Counted from the stretch's first letter, positions 22,206 through 29,385 are shown. The stretch: 29,412 nucleotides of DNA from HKCCE3408 sp039191215 (GCA_039191215.1 JBCCXT010000049.1:1-29412); one strand, 5' to 3'. Numbers and translations: made by a program. The notes: generated from the sequence alone by a model not told the origin.

Positions 22206-22306
22206 CAAAGCGCTTCGAATTCAAAAAGGTAAGGAAAACCGTAGTCGAATTGAGTGTATTTGCGACTCAGCCGAAGGGTCCGGCGGTTGCATTTCGAAGC
22301 GCTTTG
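22206..22306. repeat. Perfect 14-bp inverted repeat spanning the end of the second MerR gene
   Basis: CAAAGCGCTTCGAA (22206-22219) and TTCGAAGCGCTTTG (22293-22306) are exact reverse complements, 73 nt apart. The right arm lies inside the 3' end of the MerR gene at 22267-22638 and the left arm in the spacer. Each arm contains the self-complementary core AAGCGCTT. Loop length is long for a terminator; a paired protein-binding site or an mRNA 3'-end structure are both possible. Confidence 0.4.
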
Positions 22307-22638
22307 AGCTCTTCGATAATCTGATCGAGCTCGTCCCGCTGCGCCGCCAGCACCTGCAATTGGCCGTCGGCAAGCTCCACCCAAGCTTTTTGCTGCGCCT
22401 CTCCGTGTGGATCTGCATCATAAAGTTCGAGCCATTGGCGCACGGTCTCCAGGCTGAAGCCAAATCGCCGCCCGCGCAGAATCAGCGTCATTCGGGCAAT
22501 TTCTTGGGGTCCGTAGAACCGCGCACGGCCTTCGCGCTCAGGTGCGAGGAGTTCGATATATTCGTAATGTCGCAGCGTGCGCGGGGTCACATCGAAGCGC
22601 GCGCACATTTGTTTGAAATCCAGCCGTTCTTCCGTCAT
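22267..22638 (-). CDS. MerR-family transcriptional regulator (second of two paralogues)
   Basis: A 123-aa regulator with DFKQMCARFDVTPRTLRHYEYIELLAPEREG as helix-turn-helix and wing, ARMTLILRGRRFGFSLETVRQWLELY as the second part, and a C-terminal coiled coil (AQRDELDQIIEELKAL). It is closely related to the neighbour at 21636-22061 (shared FDVTPRTLR-YE, LILRG-RFGFSLE). No effector-binding domain beyond the coil is present. Start ATG 22638 begins right at family similarity, although the ribosome site is weak. It is divergent from a thioesterase pair, with a 20-bp dyad between, so it probably controls itself and that operon. Duplication of the regulator is inferred. Confidence 0.88.
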   Translation of the reverse strand: MTEERLDFKQMCARFDVTPRTLRHYEYIELLAPEREGRARFYGPQEIARMTLILRGRRFGFSLETVRQWLELYDADPHGEAQQKAWVELADGQLQVLAAQRDELDQIIEELKALRNATAGPFG

Positions 22639-22656
22639 GCCGTAAAGGTCGCGTTG

Positions 22657-22676
22657 AGAGTGGTTAATGCCACTCT
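22657..22676. promoter_or_regulatory. 20-bp dyad between the MerR gene and the thioesterase operon
   Basis: AGAGTGG (22657-22663) and CCACTCT (22670-22676) are perfect 7-bp arms around 6 nt. MerR-family proteins typically bind dyads of about this length inside elongated promoters. It lies 18 nt upstream of the MerR ATG at 22638 and 45 nt upstream of the thioesterase ATG at 22722, so it could serve both directions. Confidence 0.5.
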
Positions 22677-22721
22677 AGCAATGCGGCGCAAAATTCTAAA
22701 CCGCCGAGATATCCGACCGCC

Positions 22722-23165
22722 ATGAGCCTTAGTGATGAAGACAGGACCCGCGCGGCGCGCCGATTGATCGATGCGTTGCCGTTTTCCACCGCGCTTGGCA
22801 TGCGGCTGGAGATGCTGGAGCCGGGTGTGGCGGAGATATCGATGCCATGGTCGGCCGAGCTCGTCGGTGATCCGGAAACGGGCGTGATCCATGGCGGTGC
22901 GGTCTCGGCGTTGATGGATACCTGTGGTGGGGCGGCGGTGGTCTCGGCGACCGGCTCGACAACTGCGACACTTGACCTTCGCATCGACTATATGCGCGCG
23001 GCCAAGCCCGGCGACCGGATCACTGCGCGCGCCGAATGCCATCATGTGACGCGCAGTGTGGCCTTCGTTCGTGCCCGCGCCTGGGATGAAGCCGGCGCCG
23101 AGGCGCCGGTTGCAATCGCAAATGGTGCCTTCACCACCAACTCCGATCCGGTGACGGGCGGATGA
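22722..23165 (+). CDS. PaaI-family hotdog thioesterase
   Basis: A 147-aa hotdog-fold protein likely to hydrolyse an acyl-CoA (aryl- or acyl-thioester). The central helix motif GVIHGGAVSALMDTCGGAA at about residues 54-72 is the PaaI/YdiI-type signature, preceded by PGVAEISMPW and followed by the strands TATLDLRIDYMRAAKPGD and ITARAECHHVTRSVAFVRARAWD. Length is normal for the family. The start ATG 22722 has only a weak ribosome site. It overlaps the following related thioesterase by 4 nt and is divergent from a MerR regulator with an intervening dyad. The substrate is not known. Confidence 0.85.
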   Translation: MSLSDEDRTRAARRLIDALPFSTALGMRLEMLEPGVAEISMPWSAELVGDPETGVIHGGAVSALMDTCGGAAVVSATGSTTATLDLRIDYMRAAKPGDRITARAECHHVTRSVAFVRARAWDEAGAEAPVAIANGAFTTNSDPVTGG

Positions 23166-23665
23166 GGGCGCGCAGCCATCCCGAACCCGTCGCTGAGGTT
23201 AAACAGCGCCGCGATGCCACCTTGCGCGCGCTCACCGCCCGGGTTCCGATGACCACGTTCATGGGCATCGATTTTGACCGGCGCGGGGACGAGTTGACCG
23301 CCGTTCTGAGCTTTGACGAAAAGCTGATCGGTAATCCGGCCCTACCGGCGCTCCATGGTGGTGCGACCGCGACGTTCCTGGAAACCGCAGCGATCATCGA
23401 ACTAGGGTTTCAAACGCTTTGGGATCATGTTGAAGCGGGCCGGGTGAGCCCGGATGATCTGGGTGGATTTCGGTTGCCCAAGACGATCGACTTCACGGTT
23501 GATTATCTGCGCACGGGCCTGCCGCGCGATGCCTATGCCCGGGCGAGGGTGAACCGATCGGGCCGGCGTTATGCCAGTGTGCATGTCGAGGCTTGGCAGG
23601 ATAATCGCAATAGGCTCTTTGCCCAGGCGACGGGACATTTCCTGATGCCGCCCCGTCTGGGTTGA
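23162..23665 (+). CDS. Second hotdog thioesterase-like protein
   Basis: A 167-aa protein with the hotdog core: MGIDFDRRGDELTAVL, then the helix region NPALPALHGGATATFLETAAIIEL (the HGG motif near residue 66), a 25-residue insertion (WDHVEAGRVSPDDLGGFRL), and the strands TIDFTVDYLRTGLPRDAYARARV and YASVHVEAWQ. The start ATG overlaps the previous thioesterase stop (ATGA), so both are translated together in one frame-shifted pair and may form a heteromer. The insertion is unlike the first copy. It ends 3 nt before a MATE exporter gene. Its substrate is unknown. Confidence 0.8.
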   Translation: MRARSHPEPVAEVKQRRDATLRALTARVPMTTFMGIDFDRRGDELTAVLSFDEKLIGNPALPALHGGATATFLETAAIIELGFQTLWDHVEAGRVSPDDLGGFRLPKTIDFTVDYLRTGLPRDAYARARVNRSGRRYASVHVEAWQDNRNRLFAQATGHFLMPPRLG

Positions 23666-23668
23666 GCG

Positions 23669-25006
23669 ATGGGTTCGCGCCCGGCCGAGCCTGATCTTGA
23701 AGGTGAGGTGACCAACAAGCGGGTGCTGCGCATTGCGGTCCCGTTGATCCTGTCAAATGTCACAATCCCGTTGCTCGGCGTGGTTGACACCGGTGTGGTT
23801 GGGCAATTGGGCGAGGCCGCCCCGATTGCCGCAGTGGGTGTCGGTGCGATCACTCTTTCGTCGCTTTACTGGGCGTTTGGGTTTTTGAAGATGGGCACAG
23901 CCGGCCTTGTCGCACAAGCGCTCGGCGCGCGCGACAGGGCCGAAGTCTCGGCACTCATGACGCGGGTCTTGATGGTTGCCGCGATTGTAGGTTTGGCGAT
24001 GATTGCCTGCCAATCCGGCATCTTCCGGATCGCGTTGGCCTTGACGTCTGCCAGCGCCGAGGTCGAAGCACTGGCGCGCGATTACATGCGCGTACGGATA
24101 TTCGCGGCGCCCGCCGCAATTGCTGTCTATGGGCTGACCGGTTGGCTTTTGGCGAAAGAACGGACGGTGGGTCTGCTGGTGCTTCAACTTGTTATGAACG
24201 GCATCAATATTGCCCTGTCGGTATTTTTGGGCCTGTGGCTTGAACTGGGTGTGGTGGGCGTGGCCTGGTCGAGCTTTGCGGCCGAGTTCTTCGGTTTGGT
24301 CTTGGCGCTTTTTCTAGCCCGCGATGCGTTTGACGGCCGAGCTTGGCGCAACTGGACGGTCGTATTCGACCGGGTCCGGCTGTGGCATATGGCGGCTGTC
24401 AACAGCGACATCATGGTGCGGTCAGTGATCTTGATGGCGGCGTTTACCAGCTTTGTCTATCTGGGTGGCCGGTTCGGCGACACCACCTTGGCGGCCAATC
24501 AAATCCTTTTGCAGTTTGTCTATTTCGCTTCTTACGCGATGGATGGGTTTACCCATGCCGCGGAGACATTGGTGGGCCAGGCGATGGGCGCGCGCGCCAA
24601 GGCGCGTGTGCGCCGGTCCGCTTACCTGGCGGTGACATGGGCCTTTGTTGTGTGCCTGGTGTTGACGGTGTTTTTTGCGCTAACGGGCCCGGTCTTCGTG
24701 GATCTGATGGCCAAAGCGCCAGAGGTGCGCGCAGCTGCCAGGGCCTATCTGCCATGGATCATGGTGGCCCCCGTTTTGGGCTGTGCGGGCTGGCTTTTGG
24801 ACGGTGTTTTCATCGGCGCGACGCAGACGCGGGATATGCGCAACAGCATGATATTGTCAGGATTGATTTACGCGCTCAGCCTGCCGGTGTTGTTGCCGGC
24901 ACTTGGCAATCACGGGCTTTGGGCAAGCTTGTTGCTGCTTTTTGTCTTCCGTGGTGTGACGCTTTCACTTCGCTATTCCGCGTTGGAGCGTGCGGTGGAT
25001 AGCTAG
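23669..25006 (+). CDS. MATE-family multidrug/toxin efflux transporter
   Basis: A 445-aa inner-membrane antiporter with about 12 predicted helices. Family features are the N-terminal RIAVPLILSNVTIPLLGVVDTGVVG helix pair, the GFLKMGTAGLVAQALGARD loop, and in the second half the LAANQILLQFVYFASYAMDGF and HAAETLVGQAMGAR segments, which point to the DinF-like branch. It exports cationic or other toxic compounds with Na+ or H+ entry (family knowledge). It begins 3 nt after the thioesterase stop, so the three plus-strand genes form one operon; exporting an acyl product would fit but is speculative. A GC-rich hairpin block follows the stop. Confidence 0.92.
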   Translation: MGSRPAEPDLEGEVTNKRVLRIAVPLILSNVTIPLLGVVDTGVVGQLGEAAPIAAVGVGAITLSSLYWAFGFLKMGTAGLVAQALGARDRAEVSALMTRVLMVAAIVGLAMIACQSGIFRIALALTSASAEVEALARDYMRVRIFAAPAAIAVYGLTGWLLAKERTVGLLVLQLVMNGINIALSVFLGLWLELGVVGVAWSSFAAEFFGLVLALFLARDAFDGRAWRNWTVVFDRVRLWHMAAVNSDIMVRSVILMAAFTSFVYLGGRFGDTTLAANQILLQFVYFASYAMDGFTHAAETLVGQAMGARAKARVRRSAYLAVTWAFVVCLVLTVFFALTGPVFVDLMAKAPEVRAAARAYLPWIMVAPVLGCAGWLLDGVFIGATQTRDMRNSMILSGLIYALSLPVLLPALGNHGLWASLLLLFVFRGVTLSLRYSALERAVDS

Positions 25007-25023
25007 CGCGGCGTCGCGCCCTT

Positions 25024-25144
25024 GGGGGCATCGAGCCCCCGCGGGCGCGGTCCTCGCCGGACGGGCCTTTCGCAGGGGAGGGCCCCTGCACCCCCGGGAT
25101 TTGACTGGGTGCCCAAGCGGCTGAGTGGGGGGTCGATGCCCCCC
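25024..25144. repeat. GC-rich intergenic hairpin repeat, copy B
   Basis: The gap between the convergent MATE and pyrD genes holds three hairpins: GGGGGC/GCCCCC at 25024-25040 (loop ATCGA), GCAGGGG/CCCCTGC at 25072-25089, and GGGGGG/CCCCCC at 25127-25144 (loop TCGATG). The first and third are near inverted copies of each other, bracketing the block. The middle hairpin and its flank match copy A at 4460-4494. A two-way terminator for the facing genes is a reasonable inference. Confidence 0.6.
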
Positions 25145-25160
25145 GAGGCCGCACCGCCGA

Positions 25161-26213
25161 TCAAAGCCAGGCGCCGCGGTCGGTACCAACGGCTGCGGCA
25201 ATGGTATCAAATCCATCTTGGGCCAACCGTGTCTCTAGCCCATGTGCAATCAATCCCGCCAGCGAAAGCCCGTTAAACACAAGGCCTGTGTAAAGCTGCA
25301 CGGCCGTTGCCCCGGCGCGGATCTTGGCATAGGCCTGGTCAGCCGAGCCAACCCCGCCAGTGCCGATCAATGGCATTGCACCGCCTGTCAGTTGCGAGAG
25401 TCGCGCCAGCACACGTGTCGATCGCTCAAAAAGTGGCGCGCCTGACAGCCCGCCGGTCTCGGCTGCATGTTTGCTTTGCAACCTGTCGCGCGCCAAGGTC
25501 GTGTTCGTCGCGATGACGCCATCGATGCCCGCATCTGTTACCGTCTGTGCCAATTCGGCCAAGGCATCGTCGTTGAGATCTGGAGCGATTTTGACAAAGA
25601 CAGGAATTCTGTTCGGAAGTTCGGCGCGCGCCGCCAGCACCGCTTCGAGGACCTCGCGCAGCGCCGCAGGACCCTGCAATTCGCGCAGCTTCTCGGTATT
25701 GGGTGATGAGACATTGACCGTCGCGAAATCCACAAACGCGCCGCAGCGTGCCAGCACGTGCGCATAGTCCGCGGCGCGGTCGATGCTATCTTTGTTTGCG
25801 CCGAGATTTAGCCCCACCGGCACGCCGGGCTTGGCTTGTGCCAGGCGGTTCGCAACAGCCTCCATCCCGCGATTGTTGAAGCCAAACCGGTTGATTGCAG
25901 CCTGGTCTTCGCGCAGCCGAAAGAGACGGGGCCGGGCATTTCCCTCTTGCGCCCGGGGGGTGACCGCGCCGGCCTCAAGAAAGCCAAAACCGGCACGTCC
26001 GAGCGCATCGAGTGCTTGGGCGTTCTTGTCGAGGCCCGCGGCCACGCCCACCGGATTGGGCAGCGTCAGACCGGCAAGCCGGGTGGTCAGGCGCGGCGAG
26101 GCAATCGGCCCACAGCGCGGCCCCAGACCGGCCGCGAGTGCCTTTAGTGTCAGATCATGGGCAAGCTCTGGGTCGAGCCGGTGCAAAACCGCGAGGCCAA
26201 ATCGTTCCCACAT
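25161..26213 (-). CDS. pyrD: Dihydroorotate dehydrogenase (quinone), class 2
   Basis: FMN enzyme oxidising dihydroorotate to orotate with membrane quinone, the fourth step of pyrimidine synthesis. The 350-aa protein has the class-2 amphipathic N-terminus (RFGLAVLHRLDPELAHDLTLKAL), LPNPVGVAAGLDKNA near 51, AINRFGFNN near 106, VNVSSPNTEKLR with the catalytic serine near 169-170, the KIAPDL segment, IATNTT, and GTGGVGSADQAYAKIRAGATAVQLYT for phosphate binding. Full length for the class. Start ATG 26213 lies 6 nt after the stop of the DUF952 gene, so they are co-transcribed. It faces the MATE gene across copy B of the hairpin repeat. Confidence 0.96.
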   Translation of the reverse strand: MWERFGLAVLHRLDPELAHDLTLKALAAGLGPRCGPIASPRLTTRLAGLTLPNPVGVAAGLDKNAQALDALGRAGFGFLEAGAVTPRAQEGNARPRLFRLREDQAAINRFGFNNRGMEAVANRLAQAKPGVPVGLNLGANKDSIDRAADYAHVLARCGAFVDFATVNVSSPNTEKLRELQGPAALREVLEAVLAARAELPNRIPVFVKIAPDLNDDALAELAQTVTDAGIDGVIATNTTLARDRLQSKHAAETGGLSGAPLFERSTRVLARLSQLTGGAMPLIGTGGVGSADQAYAKIRAGATAVQLYTGLVFNGLSLAGLIAHGLETRLAQDGFDTIAAAVGTDRGAWL

Positions 26214-26219
26214 GGCGCC

Positions 26220-26561
26220 TTAGCCCACCCCACTTGGCAAAATGTGTTGCCCCGTATCATCCAACCCCACCGGCGCCGACCAGGCCACATCCGAAAGTTG
26301 CAGCGGCGCGTAGAGATGCGGGAAGAGCATATCAAACCGGGACGCTTCCCACCGCAGCGCCTCGCCAAGTGGATCAGCGTGCAGTGCCAAAAGGATCAGA
26401 TGATCCTCGCCGGCGAAGTATTTTGCAAGCGTGCCAGGCAGTTGCTCGGCTGTCGAGAAATGCACAAAGCCATCGGCAAGATCGACCGGTGCGCCGGTTG
26501 TTTGGCCCTGCGTGACAAGCGTTTGCCACTCTTCCTGCCGCAGGATTTTGTAAATCATCAT
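26220..26561 (-). CDS. DUF952 family protein
   Basis: A 113-aa protein beginning MMIYKILRQEEW, with the family core GAPVDLADGFVHFSTAEQLPGT, then YFAGEDHLILLALHADPLGEALRWEASR and LFPHLYAPLQLSDV. The FVHFST and FPHLY words are hallmarks of DUF952, whose biochemical role is unknown. The start could be ATG 26561 or 26558 (consecutive methionines); the longer upstream frame has no family similarity. It overlaps no gene and sits 6 nt upstream of pyrD, an arrangement I recall from other Rhodobacterales. It is divergent from the 5'-nucleotidase gene. Confidence 0.85.
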   Translation of the reverse strand: MMIYKILRQEEWQTLVTQGQTTGAPVDLADGFVHFSTAEQLPGTLAKYFAGEDHLILLALHADPLGEALRWEASRFDMLFPHLYAPLQLSDVAWSAPVGLDDTGQHILPSGVG

Positions 26562-26595
26562 GCGCTTTGGCTTCGCAGCCAAGCGGCAAAGCGTC

Positions 26596-26627
26596 AAGGG
26601 CGGATGCTGCGGCGCAAAACCGCCCTT
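26596..26627. promoter_or_regulatory. Inverted repeat between DUF952 and 5'-nucleotidase genes
   Basis: AAGGGCGG (26596-26603) and CCGCCCTT (26620-26627) are perfect 8-bp arms with a 16-nt spacer, in the 123-nt divergent promoter region. It may be an operator or a leader hairpin; only three T follow, so terminator function is unlikely. Confidence 0.35.
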
Positions 26628-26684
26628 TACTCCGGGGGTGATTGACGGCCAGTCTAGGCTGTACCACAGTCCAGGGAGATCCCA

Positions 26685-28289
26685 ATGTCTGCGAAGCTTT
26701 TCCGCTCCTCCGCCCTTGTGGCCGCATTCGGCACTGCCGTCGTGGCGGCACCTGTTGCGGCTGAGACCACGCTTACCATCCTGCATATCAACGACCTGCA
26801 CAGCCGCATCCAGCCGATCAACAGGTTTGATTCGACCTGCAATGCCGAAGACGACGCCGCGGGCGAGTGTTTCGGCGGTGTGGCCCGCGTGGCCACAGCG
26901 ATCAACACAATGCGCGACGAACTGAACGCGGCCGGTGAGAATGTCATCGTCATCGATGCCGGCGACCAGTTCCAGGGCAGCCTAATGTACACGACCTATA
27001 AAGGCGACGTAGAGGCCGAATTCATGGAGGCCATCGGATTTGACGTAATGGCCGTGGGCAACCACGAATTTGATGACGGCCCGGAAGTGCTGGCCAATTT
27101 TGTCGGCCAAGTCAGCTTTCCGGTTGTGTCCGGCAATCTCGACTTAAGCCAATCCAACATTCTCAACGGCGTCGTGGAAAACCACACAATTGTGGATGTG
27201 AACGGTGTATCCGTTGGCATCGTGTCCGCTTTGGCAACCGATACGGTCGAGACCTCGTCGCCTGGCCCGAACGTGATTTTCCAAGATGAGATCGAGGCGC
27301 TGCAGGCTGATGTCGATGAACTGACCGAGGCTGGTATCGACATCATCATTGCTGTCACCCATGTCGGGCTGCCCACCGACCGGGCCATTGCCGAAGGCGT
27401 GGACGGGATCGATGTGATCGTCGGTGGCCATTCCCACACTTATATGAGCGCCTCCGACCCTGAAGCCGCGGAAACCTATCCGGTCACTGTGGCGGGGACG
27501 CCGATTGTGCAAGCCTATGCCTATTCGAAATATCTCGGCGTCTTGGAGGTCACGTTCGATGACGACGGCAACGTGGTCACGGCCGAAGGCGACACCATGG
27601 TGCTGGACGCCTCTGTCACGCCCGATCCAGAGATTGCCGCCCGCGTAGCCGAGCTTGCCGGTCCGATCGAGGAAGCGATGGCCGAGATTGTTGGCACGTC
27701 GTCTGAATTCATCGAAGGTGACCGGACGGTTTGCCGTGTCGAGGAATGCCCGATGGGCAATCTTGTTGCCGATGCGATGCTCGACCGGGTTGCCAGCCAA
27801 GGGGTGCAAATTGCCATCCAGAACGGAGGCGGCCTGCGCGCCTCCATCGATGCCGGAGACATCACAATGGGTGAGATCTTCACCGTGCTGCCGTTCCAGA
27901 ACACGCTGGCGACATTCCAGTTGACCGGAAGCGGCGTGCTTGAGGCGCTGGAAAACGGCGTGAGCGCGGTTGAAGAGGGCGCCGGACGCTTCCCGCAGGT
28001 CGCGGGTCTGCGTTACAGCTGGAACCCCGGCGGTGAGCCCGGATCGCGCATCGTGTCGGTCGAGGTCGATATGGACGGCACCTGGACAGCGCTTGATCCG
28101 GCAGCGACCTATGGCCTTGTATCCAACAACTACATGCGCGGTGGCGGCGATGGGTATGACATCTTCGCAACGGGCGCTGAGAACGCCTATGATTTCGGCC
28201 CCGGGCTGGAACAGGTTGTGATGGATTACTTGACCGAAGCGGGGGAATACACGCCTTACACGGATGGCCGCATCTCAGCGGCCGAATAA
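26685..28289 (+). CDS. Secreted 5'-nucleotidase / metallophosphatase (UshA-like)
   Basis: A 534-aa periplasmic hydrolase. Residues 1-26 are a Sec signal peptide (basic start, AAPVAAE cut). The metallophosphatase domain shows ILHINDLHSR (Asp37 and His39), DAGDQFQGS near 91, GNHEFDDGP near 122, VTHVGLP and GGHSHTYM, together the two-metal site. The 5'-nucleotidase C-domain begins near 350 with RVEECPMGNLVADAML and IQNGGGLRASIDAGDITMGE, and ends with NYMRGGGDGYDIF, the nucleobase-stacking region. The product is acidic, as expected for a marine periplasmic protein. ATG 26685 follows GGGAG (26674-26678). It would release nucleosides for the catabolic operon elsewhere in the window. The exact substrate (NMP, NAD, UDP-sugar) is not resolved. 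Confidence 0.93.
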   Translation: MSAKLFRSSALVAAFGTAVVAAPVAAETTLTILHINDLHSRIQPINRFDSTCNAEDDAAGECFGGVARVATAINTMRDELNAAGENVIVIDAGDQFQGSLMYTTYKGDVEAEFMEAIGFDVMAVGNHEFDDGPEVLANFVGQVSFPVVSGNLDLSQSNILNGVVENHTIVDVNGVSVGIVSALATDTVETSSPGPNVIFQDEIEALQADVDELTEAGIDIIIAVTHVGLPTDRAIAEGVDGIDVIVGGHSHTYMSASDPEAAETYPVTVAGTPIVQAYAYSKYLGVLEVTFDDDGNVVTAEGDTMVLDASVTPDPEIAARVAELAGPIEEAMAEIVGTSSEFIEGDRTVCRVEECPMGNLVADAMLDRVASQGVQIAIQNGGGLRASIDAGDITMGEIFTVLPFQNTLATFQLTGSGVLEALENGVSAVEEGAGRFPQVAGLRYSWNPGGEPGSRIVSVEVDMDGTWTALDPAATYGLVSNNYMRGGGDGYDIFATGAENAYDFGPGLEQVVMDYLTEAGEYTPYTDGRISAAE

Positions 28290-28313
28290 TACGCACCCAT
28301 GTCGGATGCTACG

Positions 28314-28348
28314 GCGGCCGAGCCTCTTGCCCGGCCGCTTTTCTTTTT
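28314..28348 (+). terminator. Rho-independent terminator after the 5'-nucleotidase gene
   Basis: GCGGCCG (28314-28320) and CGGCCGC (28332-28338) form a perfect 7-bp GC stem with an 11-nt loop, followed directly by TTTTCTTTTT. It begins 25 nt after the stop codon. Confidence 0.92.
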
Positions 28349-28415
28349 GTGCCAAACATTTACCAAAAAATTGCTGCTATGCAGAAAGTGCAATGCGGGT
28401 CTCGCAAAATGGAAA

Positions 28416-28443
28416 TTGTGAAGCGCGTCAGCGCTAACATATA
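28416..28443 (+). promoter_or_regulatory. Candidate promoter of the DUF1127 gene
   Basis: TTGTGA (28416-28421) and CATATA (28438-28443) are separated by 16 nt in an AT-richer stretch between the preceding terminator and the DUF1127 gene. Matches to the sigma-70 consensus are partial, and an alternative sigma factor such as RpoH is possible because DUF1127 genes are often stress-induced. Confidence 0.35.
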
Positions 28444-28486
28444 CAACTCATGGACACGGGAGGAACCTCACAGAAAGGAACGCCCC

Positions 28487-28648
28487 ATGAGTATTCTAAG
28501 CACGATCCGCACCATGCAAAACCGCCGCAGCGCCTACCGCAAAACGGTGTTTGAAATCGAAGCGATGCCGCTCAATACGGCCATCGACCTTGGCCTCTTC
28601 CGCGAAGACGCGCACAAGATTGCCCGCGCGGCTGTCTACGGCGGCTAA
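28487..28648 (+). CDS. DUF1127 (YjiS-like) micro-protein
   Basis: A 53-aa basic protein: MSILSTIRTMQNRRSAYRKTVFEIEAMPLNTAIDLGLFREDAHKIA in outline, with the arginine-rich helix, the L-x-x-M/L-P turn and the DLGL-R-D words of DUF1127. In related alphaproteobacteria such proteins act as small RNA-binding factors in stress or metabolic regulation (for example CcaF1 of Rhodobacter); applying that here is inference. ATG 28487 has AAAGGAA (28474-28480) at good spacing. The frame is open upstream into the terminator region, but similarity starts at this ATG. It has its own promoter region after a strong terminator, with a hairpin 25 nt beyond the stop. Confidence 0.8.
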   Translation: MSILSTIRTMQNRRSAYRKTVFEIEAMPLNTAIDLGLFREDAHKIARAAVYGG

Positions 28649-28672
28649 TTCGAAAAACCGTTCGACGTTGCA

Positions 28673-28698
28673 CGCCGGCCCATTGCGAAAGGCCGGCG
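28673..28698 (+). other. Stem-loop downstream of the DUF1127 gene
   Basis: CGCCGGCC (28673-28680) and GGCCGGCG (28691-28698) form a perfect 8-bp stem with a 10-nt loop, extendable past a bulged A by GCA/TGC. There is no T run after it, so it is either a weak attenuator or an mRNA 3'-end structure. It ends 21 nt before the next gene. Confidence 0.45.
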
Positions 28699-28719
28699 AT
28701 GCGCCCTAGGCTTCGGCCC

Positions 28720-29385
28720 ATGTGCGGGCGCATGACCATGACCCACCCGGCGGACGCGATGGCGCAGCTTTTTGAAGCAGTGCCATCGAATGATCTGCCC
28801 GAAGTGCCGCGCTACAACATCTGCCCCACACAGACGATTTCGGTTGTCACGGCAGACGACGACACGCGTCGCCTTCGGCCGATGCGGTGGGGGTTTTTGC
28901 CGCATTGGTACAAAACAACACGCGACGGCCCGCTTCTAATCAATGCCCGGTCCGAGACGATCGCGGAGAAACCTGCGTTTCGGGCCGCCATTCGCGCGCG
29001 GCGCTGCTTGATCCCGGCGACCGGGTTCTACGAATGGACCAAAGACGCCGATGGGAACAGGTTGCCGTGGTATTTCAGCCCCGCTTCGGGTTCTGTTTTG
29101 GCCTTCGCGGGGATTTGGCAGGAATGGGAACGGGGCGAGGAAGCCTTTGTGACCTGCGCGATTGTCACCTGCGGCGCAGGCCCGCGCATGGCTGGGATCC
29201 ATCATCGAGAACCGGTGCAGATCGCGCCGCAAGACTGGCCGCTTTGGCTGGGTGAGGCAGACGGGAAGGCTGCACCGCTGATGCGCGCCGCGCCGGATGA
29301 TTTCTTTGCCCGAAGCCGCGTGGCGACAGCGGTAAATTCAAACCGAGCGCAAGGGCCCGAGCTTATCGAGCCGATCAGCGCTTAG
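28720..29385 (+). CDS. SRAP domain protein (YedK/HMCES-type, abasic-site DNA crosslinker)
   Basis: A 221-aa protein that shields abasic sites in single-stranded DNA by forming a thiazolidine link through its N-terminal cysteine (family knowledge). It begins MCGRMT, placing the catalytic Cys2 after methionine removal, and has the LLINARSET motif (Asn75, Arg77), TGFYEW (Glu105) and a GIHHREPV segment (His161) for the active site, in the positions expected from YedK. In the usual HxRMP motif the methionine is Glu164 here. The start is fixed at 28720 because Cys must be residue 2; a frame extension to 28699 is rejected. Often annotated as SOS-associated peptidase. No LexA box was recognised upstream. 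Confidence 0.93.
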   Translation: MCGRMTMTHPADAMAQLFEAVPSNDLPEVPRYNICPTQTISVVTADDDTRRLRPMRWGFLPHWYKTTRDGPLLINARSETIAEKPAFRAAIRARRCLIPATGFYEWTKDADGNRLPWYFSPASGSVLAFAGIWQEWERGEEAFVTCAIVTCGAGPRMAGIHHREPVQIAPQDWPLWLGEADGKAAPLMRAAPDDFFARSRVATAVNSNRAQGPELIEPISA

